NCBI RefSeq assembly: GCF_018343695.1
Contig: NZ_JAGYPJ010000001.1
Coordinates: forward strand, 3,532,511 to 3,596,510
Length of the DNA stretch: 64,000 nt
Source of the DNA: Lederbergia citrisecunda
GTDB taxonomy: Bacteria; Bacillota; Bacilli; Bacillales; Bacillaceae_C
Reading direction: 5' to 3'
A program made the translations under genes and the position numbers. Of the stretch, positions 15,555 to 24,529 are shown piece after piece. Numbering within the stretch: position 1 is the first letter of the stretch; each line of letters opens with the position of its first letter. The notes under the pieces were generated by a model. That model saw nothing but the letters and a program-made list of their open reading frames with translations, did not search any database and was not told where the DNA came from.

Positions 15555-15977
15555 TTACACATCCTCACTAATACTCAAAATAATCGTTACGACAACCCCA
15601 ACTACAGCCAATGCCACTCCGGCCTCAAATAAAGTGACGGTTGCAAGTGCCGTTTTTCCAACCACTGGTAAGTTTACGTAGGAATGCGCCTGACTTAAAA
15701 AAGGAACATCAAAAAATATCGCACCTGTTCCCGTACCTAAAACGATAAATCCACCGGTAGCGGCAACTTTTTTAAAATCCAAAGGGATTCCATTCGTAAT
15801 CGTTTCAATATCAAAAGCAAGGCAAAGCAATACGAACGCGGAGGCAAGAATAAGACCGCCGATAAAGCCACCACCTGGACTATTATGTCCTGATATAAAT
15901 AAATAGATGGCCATCGTCAAGATAATGAATACAACAATTTTTGTAACTGTTTGTAAAATCACATCATTGATTTTCAA
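15555..15977 (-). CDS. mrpB: Mrp Na+/H+ antiporter subunit B
   Basis: A 140-residue protein (B. subtilis 143) with four helices. FISGHNSPGGGFIGGLI is the hallmark of the MrpB/MnhB domain. The start is a TTG at 15977 inside the end of mrpA, with the strong GGAGGCGGAG site upstream. MrpB completes the membrane arm next to the C-terminal part of MrpA. Confidence 0.95.
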   Translation of the reverse strand: MKINDVILQTVTKIVVFIILTMAIYLFISGHNSPGGGFIGGLILASAFVLLCLAFDIETITNGIPLDFKKVAATGGFIVLGTGTGAIFFDVPFLSQAHSYVNLPVVGKTALATVTLFEAGVALAVVGVVVTIILSISEDV

Positions 15978-18363
15978 TATTCTCCGCCTCCTTTCTTGCC
16001 TTCAGTTTGATCAATGTATATACACCTATTCCACCAATAAAGAGGACAATCACTTCAAGCATCGTATCAAATGCACGGAAATCCCCCAATATCGCATTGA
16101 CAATATTATGTGCACCTGCAAGTTCATACGCATTTTCAAAGTACGCTGAAATGGTCTCGAACAGTTTTCCGCCTTGAACGGAAAGTGCCACGGAAACAAA
16201 GATGATACCGACTAGAATAGAAACTATTACATTTACACTTTTTGTTTTTTGAGCGGTATCCTCCTTTTCCTTTTCAGGCAAGAAATAAAAGCAAAGGAGG
16301 AACAAAGCGGTCGTCACGGTTTCAACGACTAGCTGAGTAAGGGCTAAGTCCGGTGCACGGAATAAAACAAAGAGTAATGCAATTGAATAGCCAAGAACCC
16401 CATTCAATAAGATCGCCGTAATCCGTGATTTAGCAAAAATAATCGCAATTACTGCAGCCATCATTGTAAATACGATCAGTGATTCATAAAGAGTAATAGG
16501 TGCATTACTAGACATATCGAAGGTAAAAGCATCAGTAAATAAGAAGATGCCACCAACGGATACCATTAGGAAAAGAAAAATATAAACTAAATAATCACGC
16601 AGCGAACCTGTCATATAAAAAGAAGTTATTTTAAATCCACGTAGTTCAATTTGTTCAAGAGTAGAATTGTACAATTGATCAAATGTCCATTTGCCAGGTG
16701 GAATATAAAGACTCTTCCTGCGGCTTTGAATTCTAAATATGACTATCCCTATAACCACTACCCCTATTGTCATCCATAATGCTGGATTAAATCCATGCCA
16801 TATAGAAATAGGTTCATAACTCCCCTCCAATGAAAGAGAAGGGAAAATGCTTGCTAAACCAGGGCGCAGTATATAGTCGCCTAACATATTCGGGAATATA
16901 AAAATGCCTATGATTAAAGCAGCTAGGATAATAGGAGGAATCAACATTCCAACCTTAGCTTCGTGAGCTTCATGCTCCAATTTCTCAGGGCGGTATGGAC
17001 CAAAGAATGTTTTAAAAACGATAATCATACAATAAATGAATGTAAAAACACTGGCGATCCAAGCAATGATTGGAAATAGCAACCCGAAAACATGAATAGA
17101 AAAAATATCGGATTGACTCACATTTACAACCGCTTCAAAGAACATTTCTTTACTTAAAAAGCCGTTAAAAGGCGGTAAGCCTGCCATCGAAAAGCTTCCA
17201 ATCAATGCAATCGTAAACGAAACAGGCATAAATGCCATCAAGCCACCTAATCTTCGAATATCCCTTGTACCTACTTCATGGTCGACAATACCGACAACCA
17301 TAAAAAGTGCCCCTTTAAATGTCGAGTGATTGACAAGGTGGAAAAGCGCGGCAAATGAGGCTTGAGTATATATGATGGAATTTTCACTTGCCCCTAATTG
17401 AAGTGCGATTGAGCCGATTCCAAATAGACTCATTATTAGTCCTAATTGGCTGATCGTTGAATATGCCAGCAAGGCTTTTAAATCAATTTGTCGAACAGCG
17501 TTAAAGGATCCCCAAAATAATGTGACTAGCCCTATGCTACTAACGAGCCAAAACCATACTTCATGGCTTCCAAAAACAGGTGTAAAACGAGCAACTAAGT
17601 AAATTCCAGCCTTTACCATTGTCGCCGAATGGAGATACGCACTAACAGGAGTCGGTGCTTCCATGGCATCCGGAAGCCATATATGGAATGGGTATTGGGC
17701 TGATTTCGTGAATGCACCAATAAGGAGTAATAATAAGGCAGGGATAAAAAGAGCATGATTCGTATCAATCAACGAAATAATCTCACGAACGCTCATCGTA
17801 TCGGTCATTATATAAATCATCAGAAAACTCGACAGCATTGCAATCCCACCACCAAACGTGATGAGCAAAGCTTTTTGTGCACCATACCGTGATTTTTTCC
17901 GGTGATACCAGAATGCAATCAACAAGAAGGATGAGATGCTAGTCAATTCCCAAAATACGTATAAGACCATTAAATTGTCAGAAAAAATAACCCCGAGCAT
18001 GGCACCCATAAATAAAAGCAAGTAAATATAAAAATGATGCAGTGATTCTTTTGCGGATAAATAATAAATGGAATATAGGATGACTAAACTTCCGATACCT
18101 GTGATCAAAAGTCCAAAAATGATACTAAGTCCGTCAACGTATGTCGTGAAGTTAATGCCATAGGAAGGAATCCATTGAACGGTATTTATATAGGCCTTTC
18201 CTTCTGCTATGGAAGGAATAAAACGTATAAGAGAAATAAATAAAACGATTGGTACAGTTAGTACAAACCAACCAATGTGTATACGGGGTAGTTTTTTGTA
18301 AAAAAATGGAGTGATGATGGCAGCTAAAAAAGGAATCATAATTGCCAGTTGTATCGATATCAA
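15964..18363 (-). CDS. mrpA: Mrp Na+/H+ antiporter subunit A
   Basis: A 799-residue protein (B. subtilis 801), the largest subunit. The N-terminal two thirds are NuoL-like: VFWELTSISSFLLIAFWYH, FTKSAQYPFHIWLPDAMEAPTPVSA and HLVNHSTFKGALFM hold the channel Glu, Lys and His residues. The C-terminal third carries the MbhE/MbhD-like helices. The complex exchanges cytoplasmic Na+ for external H+ and serves alkaline pH and salt tolerance. Start TTG at 18363 is set by GGGAGG 7 bases upstream; the frame is open further upstream, but that part does not resemble MrpA. First gene of the seven-gene operon. Confidence 0.95.
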   Translation of the reverse strand: MISIQLAIMIPFLAAIITPFFYKKLPRIHIGWFVLTVPIVLFISLIRFIPSIAEGKAYINTVQWIPSYGINFTTYVDGLSIIFGLLITGIGSLVILYSIYYLSAKESLHHFYIYLLLFMGAMLGVIFSDNLMVLYVFWELTSISSFLLIAFWYHRKKSRYGAQKALLITFGGGIAMLSSFLMIYIMTDTMSVREIISLIDTNHALFIPALLLLLIGAFTKSAQYPFHIWLPDAMEAPTPVSAYLHSATMVKAGIYLVARFTPVFGSHEVWFWLVSSIGLVTLFWGSFNAVRQIDLKALLAYSTISQLGLIMSLFGIGSIALQLGASENSIIYTQASFAALFHLVNHSTFKGALFMVVGIVDHEVGTRDIRRLGGLMAFMPVSFTIALIGSFSMAGLPPFNGFLSKEMFFEAVVNVSQSDIFSIHVFGLLFPIIAWIASVFTFIYCMIIVFKTFFGPYRPEKLEHEAHEAKVGMLIPPIILAALIIGIFIFPNMLGDYILRPGLASIFPSLSLEGSYEPISIWHGFNPALWMTIGVVVIGIVIFRIQSRRKSLYIPPGKWTFDQLYNSTLEQIELRGFKITSFYMTGSLRDYLVYIFLFLMVSVGGIFLFTDAFTFDMSSNAPITLYESLIVFTMMAAVIAIIFAKSRITAILLNGVLGYSIALLFVLFRAPDLALTQLVVETVTTALFLLCFYFLPEKEKEDTAQKTKSVNVIVSILVGIIFVSVALSVQGGKLFETISAYFENAYELAGAHNIVNAILGDFRAFDTMLEVIVLFIGGIGVYTLIKLKARKEAENIENQ

Positions 18364-18441
18364 TATATAACCTCCCATTATCATAAGGTCACAAATAAAT
18401 GTTGGTTTCCATATTTGCAGTGGCTTACATCTTTGTAGGGG

Positions 18442-18470
18442 TTGACTCATATGTCAACAAACGGGATAAT
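18442..18470 (+). promoter_or_regulatory. Rightward sigma-A-type promoter
   Basis: TTGACT (18442-18447), 17 bases, then GATAAT (18465-18470). It would transcribe the structured block that follows and possibly the Usp-like gene at 18833. The -35 region overlaps the inverted repeat GTTGAC/GTCAAC (18441-18458), a plausible operator. Confidence 0.5.
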
Positions 18471-18476
18471 TAAAGA

Positions 18477-18609
18477 CCATAACCTTTTTAAAAAAGGAGG
18501 ACTCCTATAGGGGTAGCGATTTTAGGACCGACATGCGTCGGAAAGGGATAGATACTCATAAAGCCAATGCAATATGAGCCGGGTACTTTTTATTTTCCCT
18601 TAATATTAT
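18477..18609. other. Structured block between mrpA and the Usp-like gene, candidate cis-regulatory RNA
   Basis: This lies in the 469-base gap between divergent genes. Three nested or adjacent helices are visible: AAGGGA (18543-18548) with TCCCTT (18596-18601), enclosing CTCATA (18555-18560) with TATGAG (18573-18578), plus the perfect hairpin CCGAC-ATGC-GTCGG (18528-18541). Unpaired-looking GGGGTAGCG and GCCGGGTAC resemble conserved riboswitch loops, but I cannot match a known class. It can fold on either strand. On the minus strand a TATAAT hexamer (18609-18604) could start an mrp leader of about 235 nt, but no good -35 is present. The rest of the gap (18610-18780) is AT-rich without visible structure. 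Confidence 0.5.
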
Positions 18610-18832
18610 ACAATAAAAGACATCGTAGCTACACAAATGAAGCTTAAGTACATAAGATTTTCTTATGAAAAATGTCTATTTCCATAACTTTTTATTAAAC
18701 CTTTTATCGTCTATTGTGTTCTCTAGCATTTTTATATATAATAATTTAGTTTTAATCTTGACGATTCTTTAACATAATATTTATGATTGTAAGAAATTCG
18801 AATGAATGAACCATTAAGAGGTGAATTTTTTC

Positions 18833-19507
18833 ATGAACAAAGTGAAGGGTCGTATGGATGAGAGTATTCTCGTTTGTGTATATTACGGTCCAAATGGCGA
18901 ACGCCTAATTAGACGCGGTCATAAAATGGCCAGTATGTTGAATTGCCCTTTATATATTCTGTCTGTAGATCCCCTTCCGTATGATAAATTTGATGCGGAG
19001 AAATCAGGCTATGTTGAAAAGTGGAGAGAATTAGCTGAAGAATTCGACGCTGAAGAGTTTATTCTGCAAGACAATGAAAAGCGACCCGTTGCCAAAGTCA
19101 TTGCAGGAATCGCACATAAATGTAATATTACACAAATTGTCATTGGACAAACCGCCCAAAACCGCTGGGAAGAAATCACAAAAGGATCGTTTGTGAACGT
19201 TCTTTTGCGAGAAATCTCCTCTTTTATCGATATCCATATCGTCGCCTTGGACCGAACCATTAAAAGTGGAGAAGACATCACTTATGAAACTGGGGTCCGC
19301 GGATATTTGCTAAAAGAAAAAGACGGATATCGACTCTGTTTTACGTGCCAAAAGCATATTAGCTACGAAGGAATCTTTTACAAAGAAATTGGGACCGATT
19401 TTAATAATGGACTATTCAAATTCGTCCACAATGGAAAAACATATCAAGTCCATGTGACAGAAGATAAAGTAATCGATCCAATGGAAGAACCTCAAAAAAT
19501 TATGTAG
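18833..19507 (+). CDS. UspA/KdpD-type universal stress domain protein
   Basis: A protein of about 224 residues. Residues 10-145 form a Usp fold like that in KdpD sensors: SILVCVYYGPNGERLIRRGHKMA, then ITQIVIGQTAQNRWEEITKGS, the nucleotide-loop equivalent. The last 75 residues (about 150-224) form a separate small domain with the pair CFTC, for which I know no function. Without kinase domains it may be a stand-alone sensor of K+, Na+ or nucleotide status, which would suit the divergent Mrp operon (inference). ATG at 18833 has AGAGGTG upstream; the earlier GTG overlaps that site. Confidence 0.75.
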   Translation: MNKVKGRMDESILVCVYYGPNGERLIRRGHKMASMLNCPLYILSVDPLPYDKFDAEKSGYVEKWRELAEEFDAEEFILQDNEKRPVAKVIAGIAHKCNITQIVIGQTAQNRWEEITKGSFVNVLLREISSFIDIHIVALDRTIKSGEDITYETGVRGYLLKEKDGYRLCFTCQKHISYEGIFYKEIGTDFNNGLFKFVHNGKTYQVHVTEDKVIDPMEEPQKIM

Positions 19508-19536
19508 GATTAAGCCCCGGTGCTTAATCCTTTTTC
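19507..19536 (+). terminator. Intrinsic terminator of the Usp-like gene
   Basis: GGATTAAGC-CCCGGT-GCTTAATCC forms a perfect 9-bp stem followed by five T residues, immediately at the stop codon. Confidence 0.9.
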
Positions 19537-19774
19537 TATTTTTTCACCTTCTGAGCCTAAAGTTTCAATTTTAAGCAAACTCGCAAATCTTTCTCATTTT
19601 GTTATTATCCGATAGATGCGTTCGAAAGTCATAGATTAAAAGGTTGAGAATTGCATTTATCCGTCTGTTACATACTCCTCCTTCCCTCCCATTCTCTTAT
19701 TTTATATAACTTCTTTTATTAGGGATGAAGCCCCAGTTTCAATAACAGCATGGTTTAAAGCGTTTTCAAATCCT

Positions 19775-19803
19775 TTGTTATTGTATTTTTTCCTTAGTAT
19801 AAT
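19775..19803 (+). promoter_or_regulatory. Sigma-A promoter of the GH16 gene
   Basis: TTGTTA (19775-19780), exactly 17 bases, and TATAAT (19798-19803). The 355-base gap before the GH16 gene holds this promoter and otherwise no structure I can see. Confidence 0.75.
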
Positions 19804-19862
19804 GCAAAAAGATAAGGTTCATATCTTTTTAAATACTAATTCGACTAGATTAGGAGGCTACT

Positions 19863-20810
19863 ATGAAAAAACAAAAAAACTGGATTGGCATTTTGATTGG
19901 GCTTGTATTACTTTTAGTCATTGTAAATCCGTATTTCGTAAACGCCCAATATCCCGGCGTAGGATTCGGAGCCTTAAATGAGAAATTTAAAGATGAAAAA
20001 GGTCAGATTGAAGATTTGAGTAAGGAAGAAAAGAAAGCAGCTAAACAGGCGTTAAAGGAGGAGAAGAACGCCATAAAGCAAAAAGCAAAGCAAGAAAAAG
20101 AAGAAATCAAAGCGAAAGAAAAAGAAGGTTGGGAACTAACATTTTTAGACAACTTTGATGGTGATGCGCTAGACCCTACAAAATGGAAACATGCTCCAGA
20201 ATGGCCACGACAAGGTGGTGCTGGTCAATGGTCTAACGATGAAGCCTTTTTGAATGGAGAAGGACAACTCATTATACAAGTTAGTGAAATTGATGGAAAG
20301 TATTATTCCGGAGCCGTTAGAACAAGGGATTTATTTGAACAAACGTATGGATATTTTGAAATTAATGCAAAGATCCCGAAAACAGAAGGATATTGGAATG
20401 CCTTTTGGTTAATGACGGACGGTGTTCATACTGTAGGTAATGATGGTAGAGACGGTACAGAGATTGATATATTTGAATCACCGTTCGCAAAAGATGGCGA
20501 CTATATTCAACATGCCATTCATTGGGACGGATATGAAGAGTATCATAGAAGTGCCGGACAGGTAGCACATGTACCAGGAATATATGAAGGTTTCCATACT
20601 TTTGCACTTGAATGGGATCCAGATGAATACATTTTTTACATTGATGGACAAGAAACATGGCGGACAAATGCCGGAGGAGTATCGCAAGTTCCAGCGTATA
20701 TGAAAATCACAGCTGAAGTCGGAGGTTGGGCAGGTAATATTTCAAACGCAAGTCTTCCTTCGCAAATGGAAGTTGAATATGTTCGTGCATATAAAAAGAA
20801 AGATAAATAA
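19863..20810 (+). CDS. Secreted glycoside hydrolase family 16 (beta-glucanase/laminarinase type)
   Basis: A 315-residue exported enzyme. Residues 1-28 are a signal peptide or anchor (KKQKNW, hydrophobic core, VNA-Q). Residues about 48-92 are a Lys/Glu-rich helical stalk (KEEKKAAKQALKEEK...). The GH16 beta-jellyroll follows from WELTFLDNFDGDALDPTKW. The catalytic motif EIDIFE (nucleophile, helper Asp, acid/base) lies near residue 203. GYFEINAKIPKTEGYWNAFW is a family signature. It probably cleaves beta-1,3- or mixed-linked glucans outside the cell. AGGAGG precedes the ATG. Monocistronic, head-on to replication. Confidence 0.9.
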   Translation: MKKQKNWIGILIGLVLLLVIVNPYFVNAQYPGVGFGALNEKFKDEKGQIEDLSKEEKKAAKQALKEEKNAIKQKAKQEKEEIKAKEKEGWELTFLDNFDGDALDPTKWKHAPEWPRQGGAGQWSNDEAFLNGEGQLIIQVSEIDGKYYSGAVRTRDLFEQTYGYFEINAKIPKTEGYWNAFWLMTDGVHTVGNDGRDGTEIDIFESPFAKDGDYIQHAIHWDGYEEYHRSAGQVAHVPGIYEGFHTFALEWDPDEYIFYIDGQETWRTNAGGVSQVPAYMKITAEVGGWAGNISNASLPSQMEVEYVRAYKKKDK

Positions 20811-20817
20811 CGGTTTT

Positions 20818-20850
20818 AGCCCTCGAAATCATCGGGGGCTTTATTTATTT
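20818..20850 (+). terminator. Intrinsic terminator of the GH16 gene
   Basis: AGCCCTCGA and TCGGGGGCT pair (one wobble) and are followed by TTATTTATTT, 7 bases after the stop codon. Confidence 0.8.
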
Positions 20851-20974
20851 CATACGTCACTGTTCTTTCTTGAAAATCCCTTTCTGCCGTTACAATCGCT
20901 CCAACTTTGGGCAACAACCAGCTTAGACACTTTTCATTCCATTCTGCATCTAATGCGCCCTTTTTTTCTAAAGA

Positions 20975-21004
20975 TTGACATTATTAATAAAAGATACATA
21001 TAAT
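20975..21004 (+). promoter_or_regulatory. Promoter of the cadCA operon
   Basis: Consensus TTGACA (20975-20980), 18 bases, and TATAAT (20999-21004). The operator palindrome begins 4 bases after the -10 box, so a bound repressor would block initiation. Confidence 0.85.
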
Positions 21005-21008
21005 AAAC

Positions 21009-21028
21009 ATATGAATAATTGCTCATAT
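21009..21028. promoter_or_regulatory. ArsR/SmtB-type operator
   Basis: ATATGA-ATAATTGC-TCATAT is an imperfect 12-2-12-like palindrome of the kind bound by CadC/CzrA repressors. It covers the expected transcription start of cadC. Confidence 0.7.
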
Positions 21029-21056
21029 ATTCATTTGTAAAAAAAGAGGTGTTTTT

Positions 21057-21431
21057 ATGCAAACTGTAAATACAATTCCTGAAACTTGCAGTCAAACCGT
21101 TATTCACGAGGATGTTGTTCAAAAGGTGCAAGCCACCATCCCAAAGGACAACAGCTTAATTGAAGTCGCGGAGCTTTTTAAAGTTTTGGGAGATCGTACA
21201 AGAATTAGAATTCTCCACTCTTTATTCCAAACGGAGATGTGTGTTTGTGATATTGCTTATTTATTGAACATGACACAATCCTCCATTTCTCATCAATTAC
21301 GCGTATTGAAGCAAGCTAAGTTAGTAAAGAACCGAAAAGAAGGAAAAGTGGTTTATTATTCACTTGCAGATAATCATGTAATTCAAATATTTGATCAAGC
21401 ACTCGAGCACGTTAATGAAGATAAATTCTAA
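21057..21431 (+). CDS. cadC: ArsR/SmtB metal-sensing repressor, CadC type
   Basis: A 124-residue winged-helix repressor. EMCVCDIAYLLNMTQSSISHQLRVLKQAKLV contains the CxC metal site in helix alpha-3 and the DNA-reading helix. An N-terminal extension with a Cys near residue 10 (ETCSQTV) is typical of CadC, which uses N-terminal plus alpha-3 cysteines to bind Cd(II)/Pb(II). Metal binding releases it from the operator just upstream and induces cadA. AAAGAGGTG precedes the ATG. The cadA gene follows 22 bases downstream. Confidence 0.9.
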   Translation: MQTVNTIPETCSQTVIHEDVVQKVQATIPKDNSLIEVAELFKVLGDRTRIRILHSLFQTEMCVCDIAYLLNMTQSSISHQLRVLKQAKLVKNRKEGKVVYYSLADNHVIQIFDQALEHVNEDKF

Positions 21432-21453
21432 AGTGTTTTAGGAGAGAGAAAAA

Positions 21454-23577
21454 ATGGAGAGGCAGAAACTAAAAATAAAACAGGAAATCCTCCTAGAAGG
21501 ATTGGATTGTGCAAATTGTGCTATGAAGATAGAAAATAGCGTTAAGGGGATGGAAGGAATTACAGAGTGCTCCGTTAATTTTGTCAACAAAACCCTAACG
21601 CTTGAAGCAACTCAGGACGAAGCTTCGGATATCGTTTCGGCTGTAAAAAATAAAATAAAAATGCTCGAGCCTCATATTACTCCTTTAGAAAAAGGGAGTG
21701 ATCACGACCACGAACATGACCATGGCAGTAAAAACATTAAGATGATTGTGTTCCGCTTAATATTAGGAACTCTTTTAGCAGCTATTGGTATGTTTTCACC
21801 TTTATCCGGAATGATGGAGCTGGGGATTTTCATCATTGCCTATATAATCATCGGTGGAGATATCGTATTACGAGCTGCAAGAAACATTGTCCGCGGACAG
21901 GTTTTTGATGAAAACTTTTTAATGGCGCTTGCAACCATAGGGGCTTTTGCGATCAAACAATATCCTGAAGGCGTAGCCGTTATGCTGTTTTATCAAGTGG
22001 GAGAGCTATTCCAAACGATTGCGGTTAACCGCTCGCGCAAATCAATCAGCGCACTTATGGATATTCGTCCGGATTCCGCTAATCTGAAAAGAAACGGAAA
22101 TATCGTCTTGGTTTCTCCTGAAGAAGTAAAAATCGGTGAAATCATCATTGTGAAGCCCGGCGAAAAAGTTCCATTGGATGGAAAGATTATTGAAGGCAGC
22201 TCTATGGTTGATACGTCCGCTTTAACTGGTGAATCTGTTCCTCGCGAGGTAGAAGCCGGAAGCGATGTGTTAAGTGGATTCATTAATAAAAATGGTGTTC
22301 TTACAGTAGAAGTAACGAAGGAATTTGGCGAATCTACCGTTTCAAAGATTCTTGATTTAGTTCAGAATGCGAGCAACCGCAAAGCGCCAACAGAAAATTT
22401 TATTACTAAATTTGCTCGTTACTATACACCTGTTGTCGTCATCGTGGCGGTTGTCTTAGCCTTTCTTCCCCCTCTCATTTTGAGTGGAGCCACTTTTTCA
22501 GACTGGATTTATCGTGCGCTTGTGTTTCTAGTTATATCTTGTCCTTGCGCCCTTGTTATTTCCATTCCACTTGGCTTTTTCGGAGGAATCGGATCCGCTT
22601 CAAAATCAGGGATTCTTGTAAAAGGAAGCAACTATTTAGAAGCATTAAACGATGTGAAATATATCGTTTTTGATAAAACTGGGACATTAACAAAAGGCGT
22701 ATTTGTAGTTACAAGCATTCATCCACAGAACATTTCGGCAGAAGAATTATTGGAGTACGCTGCCTTTGCGGAAGTACATTCCAACCACCCGATTGCCCTT
22801 TCCATCAAAAAGGCATATGGGAAAGAAATTAATGAAGAAGCAATTCAAAATTACAATGAGATTTCTGGTTTTGGAATTCAAGTCACGGTTGCTGGTAAAA
22901 AGATTGTTGCTGGAAATGCAAAACTAATGAACAAAGAAAATATCCTTTTTGAACAGCCAGATATCATTGGTACCCTTGTTCACGTTGCTGTTGATGATCA
23001 ATATGCTGGATACATCGTCATTTCTGATCAAATAAAAGATGATTCTGCACAAGCGATTCGTTTGTTAAAGGAACTCGGCATTAAGAAAACAGTCATGCTT
23101 ACAGGAGACGCGAAAGCAGTTGGCAATGCTGTAGGTAAAGAACTTGGCATTGACGAAGTACACGCCGAGCTTTTACCTCATCATAAAGTGGAAGAAATCG
23201 AAAAATTGGATGCCAGAAAAGCAGCGAACGAAAAAATCATCTTTGTCGGCGATGGCATTAACGATACACCTGTCCTTGCACGTGCCGACGTTGGAATGGC
23301 AATGGGCGGATTAGGTTCCGATGCAGCCATTGAAGCTGCTGATATCGTCATTATGACAGACGAACCATCAAAAATTCCTACTGCAATCAAAATCGCAAAA
23401 AGAACACGCAGTATTGTATGGCAAAACATCCTGTTCGCTCTAGGCGTCAAAGCCGTATTTCTTATACTAGGAGCATTTGGAATTGCGACAATGTGGGAAG
23501 CTGTATTCTCAGATGTGGGTGTTACACTTTTAGCCGTTTTGAATGCGATGAGGGTGTTGAAGATGAAGGAATTTTAA
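21454..23577 (+). CDS. cadA: Heavy-metal-exporting P1B-type ATPase (Cd/Zn/Pb), CadA
   Basis: A 707-residue membrane pump. It has an N-terminal HMA domain with GLDCANCAMK (residues 16-25) and a His/Asp-rich linker DHDHEHDHGS near residue 86, possibly an extra metal buffer. The membrane metal site is SCPCALVIS, the phosphorylation motif DKTGTLT, the actuator TGES and the hinge VGDGINDTPVLA. CPC together with HMA GxDCxxC indicates divalent Cd, Zn or Pb rather than Cu. ATP hydrolysis drives metal export. It is preceded by AGGAGAG. Its terminator has been split by an IS element. Confidence 0.95.
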   Translation: MERQKLKIKQEILLEGLDCANCAMKIENSVKGMEGITECSVNFVNKTLTLEATQDEASDIVSAVKNKIKMLEPHITPLEKGSDHDHEHDHGSKNIKMIVFRLILGTLLAAIGMFSPLSGMMELGIFIIAYIIIGGDIVLRAARNIVRGQVFDENFLMALATIGAFAIKQYPEGVAVMLFYQVGELFQTIAVNRSRKSISALMDIRPDSANLKRNGNIVLVSPEEVKIGEIIIVKPGEKVPLDGKIIEGSSMVDTSALTGESVPREVEAGSDVLSGFINKNGVLTVEVTKEFGESTVSKILDLVQNASNRKAPTENFITKFARYYTPVVVIVAVVLAFLPPLILSGATFSDWIYRALVFLVISCPCALVISIPLGFFGGIGSASKSGILVKGSNYLEALNDVKYIVFDKTGTLTKGVFVVTSIHPQNISAEELLEYAAFAEVHSNHPIALSIKKAYGKEINEEAIQNYNEISGFGIQVTVAGKKIVAGNAKLMNKENILFEQPDIIGTLVHVAVDDQYAGYIVISDQIKDDSAQAIRLLKELGIKKTVMLTGDAKAVGNAVGKELGIDEVHAELLPHHKVEEIEKLDARKAANEKIIFVGDGINDTPVLARADVGMAMGGLGSDAAIEAADIVIMTDEPSKIPTAIKIAKRTRSIVWQNILFALGVKAVFLILGAFGIATMWEAVFSDVGVTLLAVLNAMRVLKMKEF

Positions 23578-23651
23578 TGAATAAAACACGCTTGGATTTT
23601 AATTTTGAACTGCCCCCAGTCAAGTAGACAGTGGAAATAATAAAAACTAAT

Positions 23652-24482
23652 CTAAGCGGCGTTAGCTCTATATTCCAGAGGGCTAAGGCCGTTTAGTCGT
23701 TTTTGATATCTTTCATGATTATAAAAACGAATGTATTCATTTATCGCTTTAGAGAGGTCTTCAAATGTCTCGTACTTATCTAGATAATACTTCTCGCATT
23801 TGAGTGTACCCCAAAAAGATTCCATCGGTCCATTATCGATACACCTACCAACTCGTGACATACTCTGTGTCATCTCTGCTTTATCAATTCTACGTTTAAA
23901 GCCATGAGAGGTATATTGGAATCCACGATCACTATGAATAAGTGGATGATTCTCGTCCAATTGTTTTGTAGCTTGATCAAGTGTTTTAAACACAAGGTTA
24001 TTATTATTGGAATGTCCTAAAACATAGCTAACAATTGAGCCATCATACAGGTCAAGAATAGCGCTTAAATAAGCTTTCTTTGATGGACCATATTTAAATT
24101 CTGTGACATCAGTTACCCATTTTTCATTGGGCTTTTCAGCTTTGAAGTCACGATTTAATACATTCTCCGCAACATGTTGGGGGATAGAACGCTTATAACG
24201 TTTCTTCTTTTTCCGTATGATGGATTGTAAACCAGCAACCCTCATCAGCCTATAATAACGTTTGTGGTTGAAGTTCTGCTCGAATTTTCGATTTATGTTC
24301 AACATCATTCTACGATAGCCATAAATGCCCCCCACTTTTTCATGGAGAGCCTTCATCTCTTTTATAATTTCATCATTCTGAAGTTCTCTTGCAGATGGTG
24401 TACGTTTAAGCCACTTATAGTAAGCAGCTCTTGAAATACCAGCGATTTTACAAAGCAAGAAAAGACTCAAATCTTCCTTCAC
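23652..24482 (-). CDS. IS3-family transposase OrfB (DDE catalytic part)
   Basis: A 276-residue integrase-type transposase as drawn from an internal start. An HTH_21 region IYGYRRMMLNIN lies near residue 53. The catalytic residues are Asp in WVTDVTEF, Asp in LIHSDRGFQYTS and Glu in GPMESFWGTLKCE. The product is probably made as an OrfAB fusion through a -1 frameshift at 24560-24566, because in that frame the reading is open from orfA to this start. It transposes the element together with OrfA. Confidence 0.92.
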   Translation of the reverse strand: MKEDLSLFLLCKIAGISRAAYYKWLKRTPSARELQNDEIIKEMKALHEKVGGIYGYRRMMLNINRKFEQNFNHKRYYRLMRVAGLQSIIRKKKKRYKRSIPQHVAENVLNRDFKAEKPNEKWVTDVTEFKYGPSKKAYLSAILDLYDGSIVSYVLGHSNNNNLVFKTLDQATKQLDENHPLIHSDRGFQYTSHGFKRRIDKAEMTQSMSRVGRCIDNGPMESFWGTLKCEKYYLDKYETFEDLSKAINEYIRFYNHERYQKRLNGLSPLEYRANAA

Positions 24483-24529
24483 ATGAACCTCATGAATAGC
24501 GATATAAATAGTTTCAAATCGGATTCGGC

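Noticed and set aside
15254-15568. Second frame across mrpC (104 codons)
   Set aside because: It lies antiparallel in frame to the well-supported MrpC, is rich in Cys/Arg and has no family resemblance.
18364-18450. 29-codon extension of mrpA
   Set aside because: It covers the rightward promoter and has no binding site; GGGAGG places the start at TTG 18363.
18477-18609. Calling the mrp/usp block a yybP-ykoY, ydaO or M-box riboswitch
   Set aside because: Short stretches such as GGGGTAGC look similar, but the required helices and conserved loops of those classes could not be matched by eye.
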